Source: JAJRAL01 sp050015815
Lineage (GTDB): Archaea > Thermoplasmatota > Thermoplasmata > Methanomassiliicoccales > UBA472
Direction of reading: 5' to 3'
NCBI GenBank assembly: GCA_050015815.1
Contig: JBEKAR010000012.1
Span: 1 to 19,964, forward strand
Length of the DNA: 19,964 bases
Both the position numbers and the translations under genes were made by a program. Positions within the stretch are counted from its first letter, which is position 1; each line of letters starts with the position of its first letter. Below are positions 6,976 to 14,733 of this stretch, piece by piece. Below the pieces are notes generated by a model. It was not told where the DNA came from. It ran no database searches and saw only the letters and a list, made by a program, of their open reading frames with translations.

Positions 6976-7221
6976 ATGCAAGTAAGGACGCGCAAGGAGT
7001 TCTGCAAGGGGTGCAACATATGCGTCCTCGTCTGTCCCACCCGCGCCTTCTCCGAAGGAACGGACATAGGCGAGAGGGGATACGTGGTACCAGTCGTCTC
7101 CAGACCCGAGCGCTGCCCGAACTTCAAGCGCAAGACGAAGAAGAACGCGGTCTGCGAGATGTGCATACTCACCTGCCCGGACCAGGCGTTATACTGGGAT
7201 GAGGAGGCCGGCGAGGCATGA
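6976..7221 (+). CDS. korD: 2-oxoacid:ferredoxin oxidoreductase delta subunit (2x[4Fe-4S])
   Basis: 81-aa ferredoxin-like subunit that carries electrons from the TPP site to ferredoxin. Cluster 1 uses C10, C13, C16 and C20 followed by Pro (CxxCxxCxxxCP). The second set is C47, C60, C63 and C67 followed by Pro, with a 12-residue Lys/Arg-rich spacer between C47 and C60 instead of two residues, a form seen in archaeal KorD/VorD proteins. A good Shine-Dalgarno (GGGAGAAAGG) precedes the ATG. The stop overlaps the korA start (ATGA), so translation is coupled. It is the first gene of the operon, behind a TATA box with a dyad. Confidence 0.93.
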   Translation: MQVRTRKEFCKGCNICVLVCPTRAFSEGTDIGERGYVVPVVSRPERCPNFKRKTKKNAVCEMCILTCPDQALYWDEEAGEA

Positions 7222-8339
7222 AGCTGCCAAAGGGGATGCATTTTATGCAAGGCAACGAGGCCTGCGTCGAGGGCGCGATCCACTCGGGTATGAGGTTCTT
7301 CGCTGGCTATCCCATCACTCCTTCGACCGAGATCACAGAGGGCCTGGCGCTGAGGCTTCCCGAGGAGGGAGGCGTCTTCATCCAAATGGAGGATGAACTG
7401 GCGTCCATCTCGGCGGTCATAGGAGCATCATGGACAGGTGTCAAGGCGATGACCGCAACGTCGGGCCCCGGATTCTCCCTGATGCAGGAAAGCATCGGTT
7501 ACGCTTCTGTCACCGAGACCCCCATGGTGATCGTCAACGCGATGAGAGGAGGGCCTTCGACGGGGCTGCCAACGATGCCGGCCCAGGGGGATGTGATGCA
7601 GGCGCGTTACGGCTCGCACGGAGACTATCCGATCATCGCCCTAGCGGCGGCGACGGTCCAGGACATGTTCGACCTCACGATCAGATCGTTCAACCTCACG
7701 GAGAAGTTCCGCGTCCCGGTGATTCTCTTGACGGACGCCGAGGTGGGGCACATGCGCGGTAAGTTTGTGGTCCCGGACAGGGTCGAGGTATTCGAAAGGC
7801 TGACCAGGGACGATAAGGTCTGGCATGATGGGTTCGCCTACGACGATAGTCTCGTGCCGCGGTTCCCTGCGTTCGGACGTGGGTCTAGGGTCCACGTTAC
7901 GGGATTGTCCCATGACGTCGCCGGGTATCCACGGAGCGAGCCAGATGTCCACGAGGACATGGTCTTCAGGCTGATGGAGAAGGTGAGCGCGCACGCGGCC
8001 GAGATCTGCTCCGTCGAGACGTTCAGGCCAGGTTCAAAGACGATGATTGTTACCTATGGCTCGCCTTCTCTTGCCGCTAAGGACGTTCTTGCCGGACGGG
8101 ATGATGTCGGACTTGTTGACCTCAAGACGATCTGGCCGTTCCCGGACGCGCTGGTGCGAGAGGCGATTGCTGAATCGAGAAGGGTTCTGACGGTGGAGAT
8201 GAACCTCGGCCAGGTGCACACTGAGGTCCGGCGAATCGCCTGCGACGAGGGTTGCAAGGACATCAGACTTCTGTCGAAGGTCGGCGGCGAAGTCCCAACG
8301 CCGTCCGAAATAGATGTTGCGCTCAAGGAGGTCGCGTGA
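7218..8339 (+). CDS. korA: 2-oxoacid (probably 2-oxoglutarate):ferredoxin oxidoreductase alpha subunit
   Basis: 373-aa alpha subunit. With korB it forms the catalytic core that decarboxylates a 2-oxoacid to acyl-CoA, here most likely 2-oxoglutarate to succinyl-CoA. The N-terminal pyrimidine-binding domain shows GNEACVEGAIHSG, GYPITPSTEI (about 30-39), EDELASISAVIGASW and TATSGPGFSLMQE. The C-terminal transketolase-like domain has VTYGS, then VDLKTIWPFP and VEMNLGQ. Length and motifs match KorA. Branched-chain or other 2-oxoacids cannot be excluded. The start overlaps korD by four bases and the end overlaps korB by one base (TGATG), giving a strictly coupled set. No KorC domain is fused; the gamma subunit lies 3.8 kb away at 12938. 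Confidence 0.93.
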   Translation: MKLPKGMHFMQGNEACVEGAIHSGMRFFAGYPITPSTEITEGLALRLPEEGGVFIQMEDELASISAVIGASWTGVKAMTATSGPGFSLMQESIGYASVTETPMVIVNAMRGGPSTGLPTMPAQGDVMQARYGSHGDYPIIALAAATVQDMFDLTIRSFNLTEKFRVPVILLTDAEVGHMRGKFVVPDRVEVFERLTRDDKVWHDGFAYDDSLVPRFPAFGRGSRVHVTGLSHDVAGYPRSEPDVHEDMVFRLMEKVSAHAAEICSVETFRPGSKTMIVTYGSPSLAAKDVLAGRDDVGLVDLKTIWPFPDALVREAIAESRRVLTVEMNLGQVHTEVRRIACDEGCKDIRLLSKVGGEVPTPSEIDVALKEVA

Positions 8340-9130
8340 TGGAGTTCTTCGACCTTTTCCGCGAGGATCGTTGGCCGCACATGTTCTGCCCGGGCTGCGG
8401 GATCGGCACGGTGATGAACTGCTTCCACCGAGCCTATTCCGAGGCAGGGCTCGATCAGGACAAGACGGTCTTCGTCTCTGGTATCGGTTGCGCCTCCCGC
8501 ATCATAGGCTACATCAGGGCGGATTCCATACACACGACGCACGGACGTGCATTAGCCGTTGCCACTGGCATCAAGCTCGCCAACCCGGACCTGAACGTGG
8601 TGGTCTTCTCAGGGGACGGGGACATAGGGGCAATCGGCGGCAACCACTTCATCAACGCCGCCAGGCGCAACGTCGACATGTCGGTGTTCTGCATCAACAA
8701 TTTCATCTACGGCATGACCGGCGGCCAGTCATCTACGACCACCCCATATAGGGCCTATAGCACTACCACGCCCTACGGGAGCAAGGAGTATCCGTTCGAC
8801 CTCTCAGAGCTCGCGGTGACGGCCGGGGCGAACTACGTTGCCAGGTGGACAGTGAGGAACGTCAGGGAGCTCACCGGATCGATGGAGAAGGCGATGCGGA
8901 AGAAGGGCTTCTCCTTCGTCGAGGTGGCCTCCCCCTGTCCCACCTCCTTTGGCAGGAGGAACAGGATGCCGGACCCTCGTCAGATGTTCGAGTGGCTCAA
9001 GATCGTCAGCGTGAAGCGCGAGAAGAGCCAGGCATGGGGGGTCGACCAGTTCAACCTGAACGTCGGCGGCCAGATCAGTATAGGCGAGTTCGTGGAGAGG
9101 AACCGCTCCCCCTTAGGGATGATCGCGTAG
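8339..9130 (+). CDS. korB: 2-oxoacid (probably 2-oxoglutarate):ferredoxin oxidoreductase beta subunit
   Basis: 263-aa TPP-binding subunit. FCPGCGIG near residue 18 and GIGCASR are family marks. The TPP motif runs from SGDGDIGAIGG to INNFIYGMTGGQ, the expected GDG...NN spacing. PYGSKEYPFDLSELA and VEVASPCPTSFGRRN complete the usual KorB pattern. I set the start at 8339 because the ATG overlaps the korA stop by one base and the family begins a few residues before the CPGC motif; the reading frame upstream of it lies inside korA. The gene ends the first kor block. The next reading frame on this strand is unrelated to the enzyme. Confidence 0.93.
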   Translation: MEFFDLFREDRWPHMFCPGCGIGTVMNCFHRAYSEAGLDQDKTVFVSGIGCASRIIGYIRADSIHTTHGRALAVATGIKLANPDLNVVVFSGDGDIGAIGGNHFINAARRNVDMSVFCINNFIYGMTGGQSSTTTPYRAYSTTTPYGSKEYPFDLSELAVTAGANYVARWTVRNVRELTGSMEKAMRKKGFSFVEVASPCPTSFGRRNRMPDPRQMFEWLKIVSVKREKSQAWGVDQFNLNVGGQISIGEFVERNRSPLGMIA

Positions 9131-9193
9131 TCGGCCGCCCAAAGAAGCAACGAACAAAGGATTAAGCCAAAGGCACGACAATTGATTCCACGC

Positions 9194-10474
9194 ATGGAGT
9201 TCACCCTCCACTCTTCTTTGGCGATGGCGGACGGCTCGAGGAGAGAGACCGTCGATGCGATCGCAACGTTCGACTCCGATTCTTTGAGGCTCGTCGGGCC
9301 CGAAGGCAACGAGGATGCGTTCGACCTCAGGGATGTCATAAGGATCGAGGCCAAGGATGACGCGATCCGTCTAGATATGTGCGATGGGAGGTGCTTGGGC
9401 CTTGATAGGACGGGAGGCAGGCACGATGAGCTTCTCGGAACCATCTGCACCTCGAAGAACAAGCTCGCGATCGCCGACCTTTACCCGAACGAGGTTCCAC
9501 GAACCAAGGGGATTGAGGGTGAGCTAAGGAAGCAGTCGGCCCATGGAACTCCCGGAACGCTGGAGAGGTGCGAGCTTAGGGTATACCATGATTCCCTGGT
9601 CATCCTGCCAGAGCGGAGCGAGATCATCAGATTGCCAATCCTTAGGTTAGTGTCGGTGGGGGTGGAGAAATACAGCCTCATCGTCCGATCTGATGACGGC
9701 AGGACAATCGCTATATCGAGACTCGGACGCGAGCTCGAGCCTGCGCGAAGAGCGATCGCCAACTCCATGACCGATTCCCGCTCTCGCACGCTCGGTCCGC
9801 TCAAGAGCCTCGTGCCCGAAGCGCAGGGACTCGAGCCATGGGCGTTGGCCACGGCTGACGGAAGGATGGTCGGGCTAGCGGAACTTGAGGTCGGCTTGCC
9901 GGGCGTGACCGCTGCGATCGCGAGCCGCCTCGAGTCCGCAGGGATCGGAGAATATTGCCGCCACCTCGTCTCGATTGGATCGGGCGGTCTGACCCGGGTC
10001 GGACTACGTAGGAGAACAGGGGAGTTGGGAACGGTTGATGAGATCTTGATGCTCGTACCGATCGTCTCATTGAACGGCGGAACCAGCGGGAACGTTCTTG
10101 CCCTGGATGGGACTGTTCAGTCCGGGGAATCGAGGGCGACGTGCTTCTTCCGCATCGTCTCGCGCGATTCGTTTAGGTCACATGCTAGTTCGATCGATGA
10201 GCATGACCTCATCCAGGCCATAGACGCGACGAGCTCGGCCCTCCAATCGATCGGCTTCAGGCAGGATCCGTTCCTCCTGAGCGGTCAGGGGCTGGCCATG
10301 GCGGAGAATTCACGACATCGGCACATCATCAACCTCATCCCCGGGGCCAACGAGCTGAGGCAGCGGTTCATAGGCAGGGTAGTACATTCGTCTCCGGACG
10401 AATGGGCGGAGAGGATAGGGGAGTTGCTGAGATTCAATGTCTCGGCCGCCTCCGACGACGCGGTCTTCGCCTGA
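9194..10474 (+). CDS. Unrecognised protein with two PH-like beta repeats
   Basis: 426 aa, no recognised family. Two segments look like a duplicated beta-rich (PH/GRAM-like) unit: about 22-75 (FDSDSLRLV, LRDVIRIE, IRLDMCDGRCLGLDRTG) and about 124-179 (YHDSLVILP, LRLVSV, LIVRSDDGRTIAISRLG). They share the order DSL, a hydrophobic strand pair, DGR and a final R-x-G. Residues 200-426 form a separate alpha/beta part without known motifs. There is no signal peptide or membrane segment. I prefer the ATG at 9194; a TTG at 9182 is in frame but lies too near the TATA-like ATTAAG at 9161-9166. The PPC gene follows after 22 bases, so the two are probably one operon. Archaeal CheF-type adaptors also have PH-like domains; the resemblance is only architectural. 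Confidence 0.8.
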   Translation: MEFTLHSSLAMADGSRRETVDAIATFDSDSLRLVGPEGNEDAFDLRDVIRIEAKDDAIRLDMCDGRCLGLDRTGGRHDELLGTICTSKNKLAIADLYPNEVPRTKGIEGELRKQSAHGTPGTLERCELRVYHDSLVILPERSEIIRLPILRLVSVGVEKYSLIVRSDDGRTIAISRLGRELEPARRAIANSMTDSRSRTLGPLKSLVPEAQGLEPWALATADGRMVGLAELEVGLPGVTAAIASRLESAGIGEYCRHLVSIGSGGLTRVGLRRRTGELGTVDEILMLVPIVSLNGGTSGNVLALDGTVQSGESRATCFFRIVSRDSFRSHASSIDEHDLIQAIDATSSALQSIGFRQDPFLLSGQGLAMAENSRHRHIINLIPGANELRQRFIGRVVHSSPDEWAERIGELLRFNVSAASDDAVFA

Positions 10475-10496
10475 TGCAAGGGTCGAGGGACGAGGG

Positions 10497-10985
10497 ATGA
10501 AGTACACTCAGGGCAAGCATGGAAGGGTCTTCGTCGTAAGACTGGAGGACGGCGAGGTGCTGCACGAGAAGTTGGAGGACTTCGCGGAGGAGCGACGCAT
10601 CGGGAACGCGGTTGTCTGGGCAATCGGAGGAGCGGACAAGGGAAGCAGGCTCGTCGTCGGCCCGAAGGACGGGATTGCGAGACCGATAGACCCGATGGAG
10701 AACAGGTTCGAGGATGTGCATGAGCTATCTGGGGTCGGCACGATCTTCCCCAATGAGGACGGGAAGCCGGTCCTGCACATGCACGCCGCCTGCGGGAGAA
10801 AGGGCGAGACGGCGACCGGTTGCGTCAGGCGCGGAGTTAGGGTATGGCAGGTGATGGAGGTCGTGATCCAGGAGATCACTGGCGTCCAGGCGATCCGAGA
10901 GATGGACTCGTCCCTTGGCTTCGAACTGCTCGTGCCGAGGATGCCAAAGATGACCGACCTATCGACAGGTAATCAGCCAAGATAG
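10497..10985 (+). CDS. PPC (DUF296) domain protein
   Basis: 162 aa. The PPC domain is a trimeric fold found alone in bacteria and archaea and fused to AT-hooks in plant DNA-binding proteins; its role in archaea is not settled. Matching features are RLEDGEVLHEKLEDFAEER, WAIGGADKG, ELSGVGTIF with the HMHAACGR metal-site strand (H94, H96), and VWQVMEVVIQEI. In most members a Gly-Gly-His-Leu provides a third histidine; here the matching stretch reads TGCV with C109. I chose the ATG at 10497 because a GAGGGACGAGGG ribosome site precedes it and the domain begins there. It follows the PH-like gene closely. Its end faces the histidine kinase gene 43 bases away. Confidence 0.88.
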   Translation: MKYTQGKHGRVFVVRLEDGEVLHEKLEDFAEERRIGNAVVWAIGGADKGSRLVVGPKDGIARPIDPMENRFEDVHELSGVGTIFPNEDGKPVLHMHAACGRKGETATGCVRRGVRVWQVMEVVIQEITGVQAIREMDSSLGFELLVPRMPKMTDLSTGNQPR

Positions 10986-11028
10986 AGAACAAGCCAAGAA
11001 GTAGGACCGGTCGAATCGAAGGAATCGC

Positions 11029-12807
11029 TCAGTCCTCTGAAGAACTTCCCGCATACTCGACGACGGGGAACCCCAGCACGAAGACAGCCCCGCGAGGATT
11101 GTTGTCGTCCACGCTGATAGAGCCCCCGTAGCGCTGCATCGTCTTTCGCACGAGGAACAAACCGAACCCAGACCCCGCGTTCGCTCCGTAGCTGAACCCC
11201 TCCTCGAAGATCTCATTCTTGATCCCGCCCGGGATGCCCTTCCCATTGTCCACGATGCTCAGGTTCCAACGGTCCCCTGCCCGCTTGATCTCCGCCTCTA
11301 TCTTGGTCGCTTGTCCATGGACCAGGGCGTTGCGGACGATGTTGTCGATCGCGGAGACCAGCGCCGAGTCGGCTAGCACCGTCGCATCGCCCTCGATCTC
11401 GTATTCGATCATGTACCCTTTGCACACCCTCTCGACGGCATGCCTCAGACTGCTCGGCACGAGGGCACCTCCGGCCAATGCCATCACCTCGAGCTCCTTC
11501 ATCCTCTTGATCAGCTCGGTGCTGCGGTTGACCGCCTTGAAGGCGCTCGCCAGATACTTCTCCTGCCTCGTGCGCTCGAACATATCGAGCGAACCGCTGA
11601 CGACCGTTAGCTCGTTGAGGGTGTCGTGCCTGAGTATGCCATTGATCAGCCGCAGAGCCTCGTTCATCTGCAGGAGCCTCGACTCGATCCGCTTCCGCTC
11701 GGTGATGTCTGACGCCACCGCCATGATGCTGACCAATTTGCCGTCCGCATCAACGATGGGCGCGGTCGATATGCTGATCGTATTGTCAATACCCGCCAGA
11801 CCGGGACGAGAGACCTCTTCCTCGTTCAGCCGCTCGCCCCTCAGGATCCGCTCCTTGAGGTGTGCCAGTCCCGCCGATTGGTCCAGGAGCAACACGCCCG
11901 GAGATGTCGGATCGGGTGGCTCCCAGCCGAAGACCTTCTCCGCGGCGGGATTCCAGGTGGCGACCGTGCCGTCCGGGTTCAAGGTGAGGATGGCCAGCGG
12001 TGACGCCTCGATGATCGCCCGCAGCTTCCCACCGGCCTTCCAGAGCATGTCCTCCGCCTGCTTCCGTATGGTGGTGTCCCTCAGGGTCGAGTATCCCGTC
12101 AATCTTCCCCGTACTTTCAGCGTTCCCGAGAAAGCCTCTACGTCCTTGACGCGACCGTCGAGGGCCCTCATCAGAGTGGACGTCTTGGTGCCCTGCTCTA
12201 GTGCGCCCTTCCCCTTCCGTTCCCATCCAGAGGGCAGAGGCAAGCCGAGGTCGTGGGTGGTCATCCTGAGCAACGCCTCCCTATCCGCCCCGAAGAGGCC
12301 GCACGCTGCAGCGTTCACGTCCTCCAGACGACCGGTCTGGCGGTCGAAAAGAATCATCGCCTCGATGTTGTCCTTGAAAAGCTTCTCGTAGATCTCCTCG
12401 GACTCCTTGACCGACTCCATCGCCCTTCTTTCTGCCACGGAGCGCATGACCATGTTGCGGAGTTCGGCGAACTGGGCCTTCGGCTCGCCCCCCTTCTGCA
12501 GGTAGAAGTCAGCGCCGTTGTTCAGTGCATCGATTGCTATGTCCTCCCTTCCTTTCCCGGTGAAGAGGATGAAAGGAGTGTCGCGCCCCTGCATTCGGAG
12601 CGTCTTGAGGAATTGGATGCCGTCCGCGTCCGGCATCTGATAGTCGCAGACGATGACATCGTATCTGTTCGTCTCCAGCAGGACGAGGGCGTCCAGCGGG
12701 GAAGCGGTCGTCTCGACCTGCATCTCATCGTTGTGCTCGAGGAACGCCTTCGCTAGCTCCAACAGATTCGGATCGTCATCGATTATCAAAGCAGATACGG
12801 GGGACAT
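11029..12807 (-). CDS. Hybrid two-component protein: REC-PAS-PAS-histidine kinase
   Basis: 592 aa from the ATG at 12807; an upstream ATG at 12996 would add 63 low-complexity residues. I prefer 12807 because GGGAGG sits at the right distance and the receiver starts at once (MSPVSALIIDDD). REC spans 1-125 with D10-D12, phospho-acceptor D55, T83 and K105. PAS1 is about 136-250 and PAS2 about 255-375, ending SDITERKR. The dimerisation helix carries INGILRHDTLN, phospho-His H394, a form common in archaeal kinases. The ATPase domain shows N493 (VRNALVHG), DNGKGIPG at 520 and GSGFGLFL. There is no membrane segment, so it is a cytosolic sensor. No output regulator is adjacent. It runs opposite to its neighbours and diverges from korC. 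Confidence 0.93.
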   Translation of the reverse strand: MSPVSALIIDDDPNLLELAKAFLEHNDEMQVETTASPLDALVLLETNRYDVIVCDYQMPDADGIQFLKTLRMQGRDTPFILFTGKGREDIAIDALNNGADFYLQKGGEPKAQFAELRNMVMRSVAERRAMESVKESEEIYEKLFKDNIEAMILFDRQTGRLEDVNAAACGLFGADREALLRMTTHDLGLPLPSGWERKGKGALEQGTKTSTLMRALDGRVKDVEAFSGTLKVRGRLTGYSTLRDTTIRKQAEDMLWKAGGKLRAIIEASPLAILTLNPDGTVATWNPAAEKVFGWEPPDPTSPGVLLLDQSAGLAHLKERILRGERLNEEEVSRPGLAGIDNTISISTAPIVDADGKLVSIMAVASDITERKRIESRLLQMNEALRLINGILRHDTLNELTVVSGSLDMFERTRQEKYLASAFKAVNRSTELIKRMKELEVMALAGGALVPSSLRHAVERVCKGYMIEYEIEGDATVLADSALVSAIDNIVRNALVHGQATKIEAEIKRAGDRWNLSIVDNGKGIPGGIKNEIFEEGFSYGANAGSGFGLFLVRKTMQRYGGSISVDDNNPRGAVFVLGFPVVEYAGSSSED

Positions 12808-12893
12808 GGACGGACCTCCCACAGCGCCTTCGTCCGCCTTATTTCTGCCGCCACACCGTTCATGACTTGCAAGTCTCCTAGCTCTTCGGATAG

Positions 12894-12903
12894 CCTTTAT
12901 TGG
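12894..12903 (+). promoter_or_regulatory. TATA region between the kinase and korC
   Basis: TTTATT lies at 12896-12901, about 39 bases before the korC ATG, which itself follows a GAGGAAGGATGAGAGGG ribosome site. Read on the minus strand, AATAAAGG could serve the kinase, with a second candidate (AGAAATAAGG) at 12837-12846. Confidence 0.45.
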
Positions 12904-12937
12904 CGGGCCAAGCAATCTGAGGAAGGATGAGAGGGAA

Positions 12938-13492
12938 ATGAGGTCTTCTGTGAGGTTCGCCGGAATGGGCGGGCAGGGGATCATATTCTCGGGCATATTG
13001 CTTGCCCGGGCAATCTCGCTCTACGATTACCGTGAAGGCAGGCCACTCAACGCGATCCAGACCCAATCGTACGGACCGGCGGCGAGGGGGGAATCGTCGA
13101 AGTGCGACGTGGTGATCTCGGACGAGGCCTCGTTCTATCCGTTCGTGGGGAGGCCTGACTTCCTCGTGGTGTTGTCACAACCTGCCTATCATAGATACAT
13201 CGGAGATACCGCGACATCGACCATCGTGATCCTGGAGGAGGATGCCATCGAGGACAGGCCAGACCTCACCTATTATGAGGTCCCAGCCCTAAGGAAGGCG
13301 AGCGAGCTCGGAGGAAAGGGTGCAGCGAACATGGTTATGCTCGGAGCGTTGGTGGCGATCTCGAACCTTGTCGACAAGGAGGCGATCTCGAAAGCCATCC
13401 AAGAGACGAGTCCGGTCGGGGCCCAGGAGGTCAATGAGAAGGCCTATCGTGAAGGATTGCTCATCGGTCGCGCGCAACTCTACCAGGAGTAG
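12938..13492 (+). CDS. korC: 2-oxoacid:ferredoxin oxidoreductase gamma subunit
   Basis: 184 aa, the small subunit that binds CoA in the four-subunit 2-oxoacid oxidoreductases. It begins with the family hallmark RFAGMGGQGIIFSGILLARA, then IQTQSYGPAARGESSKCDVVIS and VLSQPAYHRY, and later GGKGAANMVMLGAL. It has the normal size for an unfused KorC. The other subunits (korDAB) lie 3.8 kb upstream on the same strand, separated by three unrelated genes, and it has its own TATA and ribosome site. The ATP-grasp gene starts two bases after its stop. Confidence 0.93.
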   Translation: MRSSVRFAGMGGQGIIFSGILLARAISLYDYREGRPLNAIQTQSYGPAARGESSKCDVVISDEASFYPFVGRPDFLVVLSQPAYHRYIGDTATSTIVILEEDAIEDRPDLTYYEVPALRKASELGGKGAANMVMLGALVAISNLVDKEAISKAIQETSPVGAQEVNEKAYREGLLIGRAQLYQE

Positions 13493-13494
13493 GC

Positions 13495-14199
13495 GTGGCA
13501 AGGGCAAGTTCTAAGACCGGCAGCGGAGGTATCCGGAACGGTGTTCTCGTGGACCTAGAAGCGATTCGCTCCTCGGGGAGAAAGGTTCTCACTGAAGCGG
13601 AGGTCAAGACGCTGTTGAGGGAGAGAGGGATTGCGACCACCTCGTTCGTCACGCCGACGCGTGATGAGCTCGACTCTCTTGACATCCATTTCCCGGTGGC
13701 GGTCAAGGTCTGCTCGCCGGAGATAATGCACAAGAGCGATGTCGGGGGCGTTTACCTCAACGTGCACGACCGGAGGGAGATGATCAAGAGTTATGAGGAG
13801 ATCAAATCCCGCTTTCCTGACGCGGACGTCCTGGTGGAACCGATGGTTGGCAAGGGTTTCGAGGTCATCGTGGGGGTGACGGATGACCCGACCTTCGGGC
13901 AGTGCATCATGTTCGGCAGCGGCGGGGTCCTCGCGAACCTAATCCAGGATGTTTCCTTCAGGAAGACGCCAATCGCGAGGGAGGATGCGAAGGAGATGAT
14001 CGAGGAGACGAAGGCGAGCAGTGTCTTCGAGGGGTTCAGGGGCATCAAGGCCGATCTGGATTCGGCGGTCGATATGCTGCTCAATGTCTCTTCGCTCGCC
14101 ACGGAGCTCGATGGCTTGCTCGATCAGCTCGACCTGAACCCAGTCGTGCTCGGGCCAGAAGGCTGCGTGGCAGTGGACGCGAAGATGGTCCTGAGATAA
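13495..14199 (+). CDS. ATP-grasp protein, ADP-forming acyl-CoA synthetase beta-subunit type
   Basis: 234 aa. The family (ATP-grasp_5) is the nucleotide-binding beta subunit of ADP-forming acetyl/succinyl-CoA synthetase, which converts acyl-CoA, ADP and phosphate to acid, CoA and ATP. Visible marks are LTEAEVKTLLRERGI, VAVKVCSPEIMHKSDVGGV with H79 at the place of the beta-subunit phospho-histidine, MVGKGFEVIVGVTDDPTFG, FGSGGV and LDQLDLNPVVL near the end. The start is a GTG two bases behind korC, with its GGAG ribosome site inside the korC end. No alpha subunit is in the window. Being locked to korC, it probably acts on the acyl-CoA made by Kor; substrate is inference. Confidence 0.9.
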   Translation: MARASSKTGSGGIRNGVLVDLEAIRSSGRKVLTEAEVKTLLRERGIATTSFVTPTRDELDSLDIHFPVAVKVCSPEIMHKSDVGGVYLNVHDRREMIKSYEEIKSRFPDADVLVEPMVGKGFEVIVGVTDDPTFGQCIMFGSGGVLANLIQDVSFRKTPIAREDAKEMIEETKASSVFEGFRGIKADLDSAVDMLLNVSSLATELDGLLDQLDLNPVVLGPEGCVAVDAKMVLR

Positions 14200-14211
14200 G
14201 GGGGTAGCAGG

Positions 14212-14601
14212 ATGCCGAGCAAAAGGGAGGAACTGGCGGCCAGGTACTTCAACTGCAGTCCGAGGGAGAGGGCGGTCTTCGAGGCCGGCATCAAACTTGG
14301 GACGATCTACCATCAGTTCGTCGGCACGCCGCTTTCGGCTGCGAACGTCGACAGCCTGGAGAAGGCGATGGAGGACGGCGTAAGGGTCCAACCGTTCGTC
14401 GAGGACGTGAGGATAAAGATCGGCCGTTCTGCGATGAGGCAGAAGAAGGACGCCTTCGACTATCAGACGCTGACTGGCAACATGCTCGAAGTGAAGCTCT
14501 GCATCCGCGTTGAAGGGACGAGAGTCAGGGCCGAGATGCGCTACATTCCAGAACTCCATTATCCACTCATGTTCGTGAGCGAAGTCGCAGAGGTGGATTG
14601 A
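14212..14601 (+). CDS. mptD: Archaeal dihydroneopterin aldolase
   Basis: 129 aa, DUF372 family (Methanocaldococcus MJ1585 type). The enzyme cleaves dihydroneopterin to 6-hydroxymethyl-dihydropterin, an early step towards tetrahydromethanopterin or other archaeal pterins. Diagnostic features are AVFEAGIKLGTIYHQFVGTP with E24 and H34, LEKAMEDGVRVQPF with Q60, FDYQTLTGNMLEVK and YIPELHYPLMF with Y117 at the C-terminus; these polar residues are the likely active site. It begins 12 bases behind the ATP-grasp gene with a GGGGGTAGCAGG ribosome site, so it is probably the last gene of the korC transcript. A functional link to 2-oxoacid metabolism is not obvious. Confidence 0.88.
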   Translation: MPSKREELAARYFNCSPRERAVFEAGIKLGTIYHQFVGTPLSAANVDSLEKAMEDGVRVQPFVEDVRIKIGRSAMRQKKDAFDYQTLTGNMLEVKLCIRVEGTRVRAEMRYIPELHYPLMFVSEVAEVD

Positions 14602-14733
14602 ACCTCATTCGCGTATCGAGCCAGAGCGTCTTCGTCCTGGACAAAGGTAGTTAAGGAAGAAATGTCATTACGCTTGTCCATTGGATTGTCTGGGGGAGCC
14701 TTCTAACAGCGGTATCGCTCCTCGGTGGGTAGG

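Noticed and set aside
8252..8338. Upstream extension of the korB frame
   Set aside because: It lies inside the korA 3' end. The ATG overlapping the korA stop fits the family and the coupling seen at korD-korA.
12808..12996. 63-residue N-terminal extension of the histidine kinase
   Set aside because: It precedes the receiver domain without any motif, crosses the korC promoter region, and a GGGAGG ribosome site lies just before the ATG at 12807.
14602..14733. GGACAA...TTGTCC inverted repeat in front of the THEP1 gene
   Set aside because: The arms are six bases with a loop of about 30, so chance is likely and no terminator or switch structure follows.
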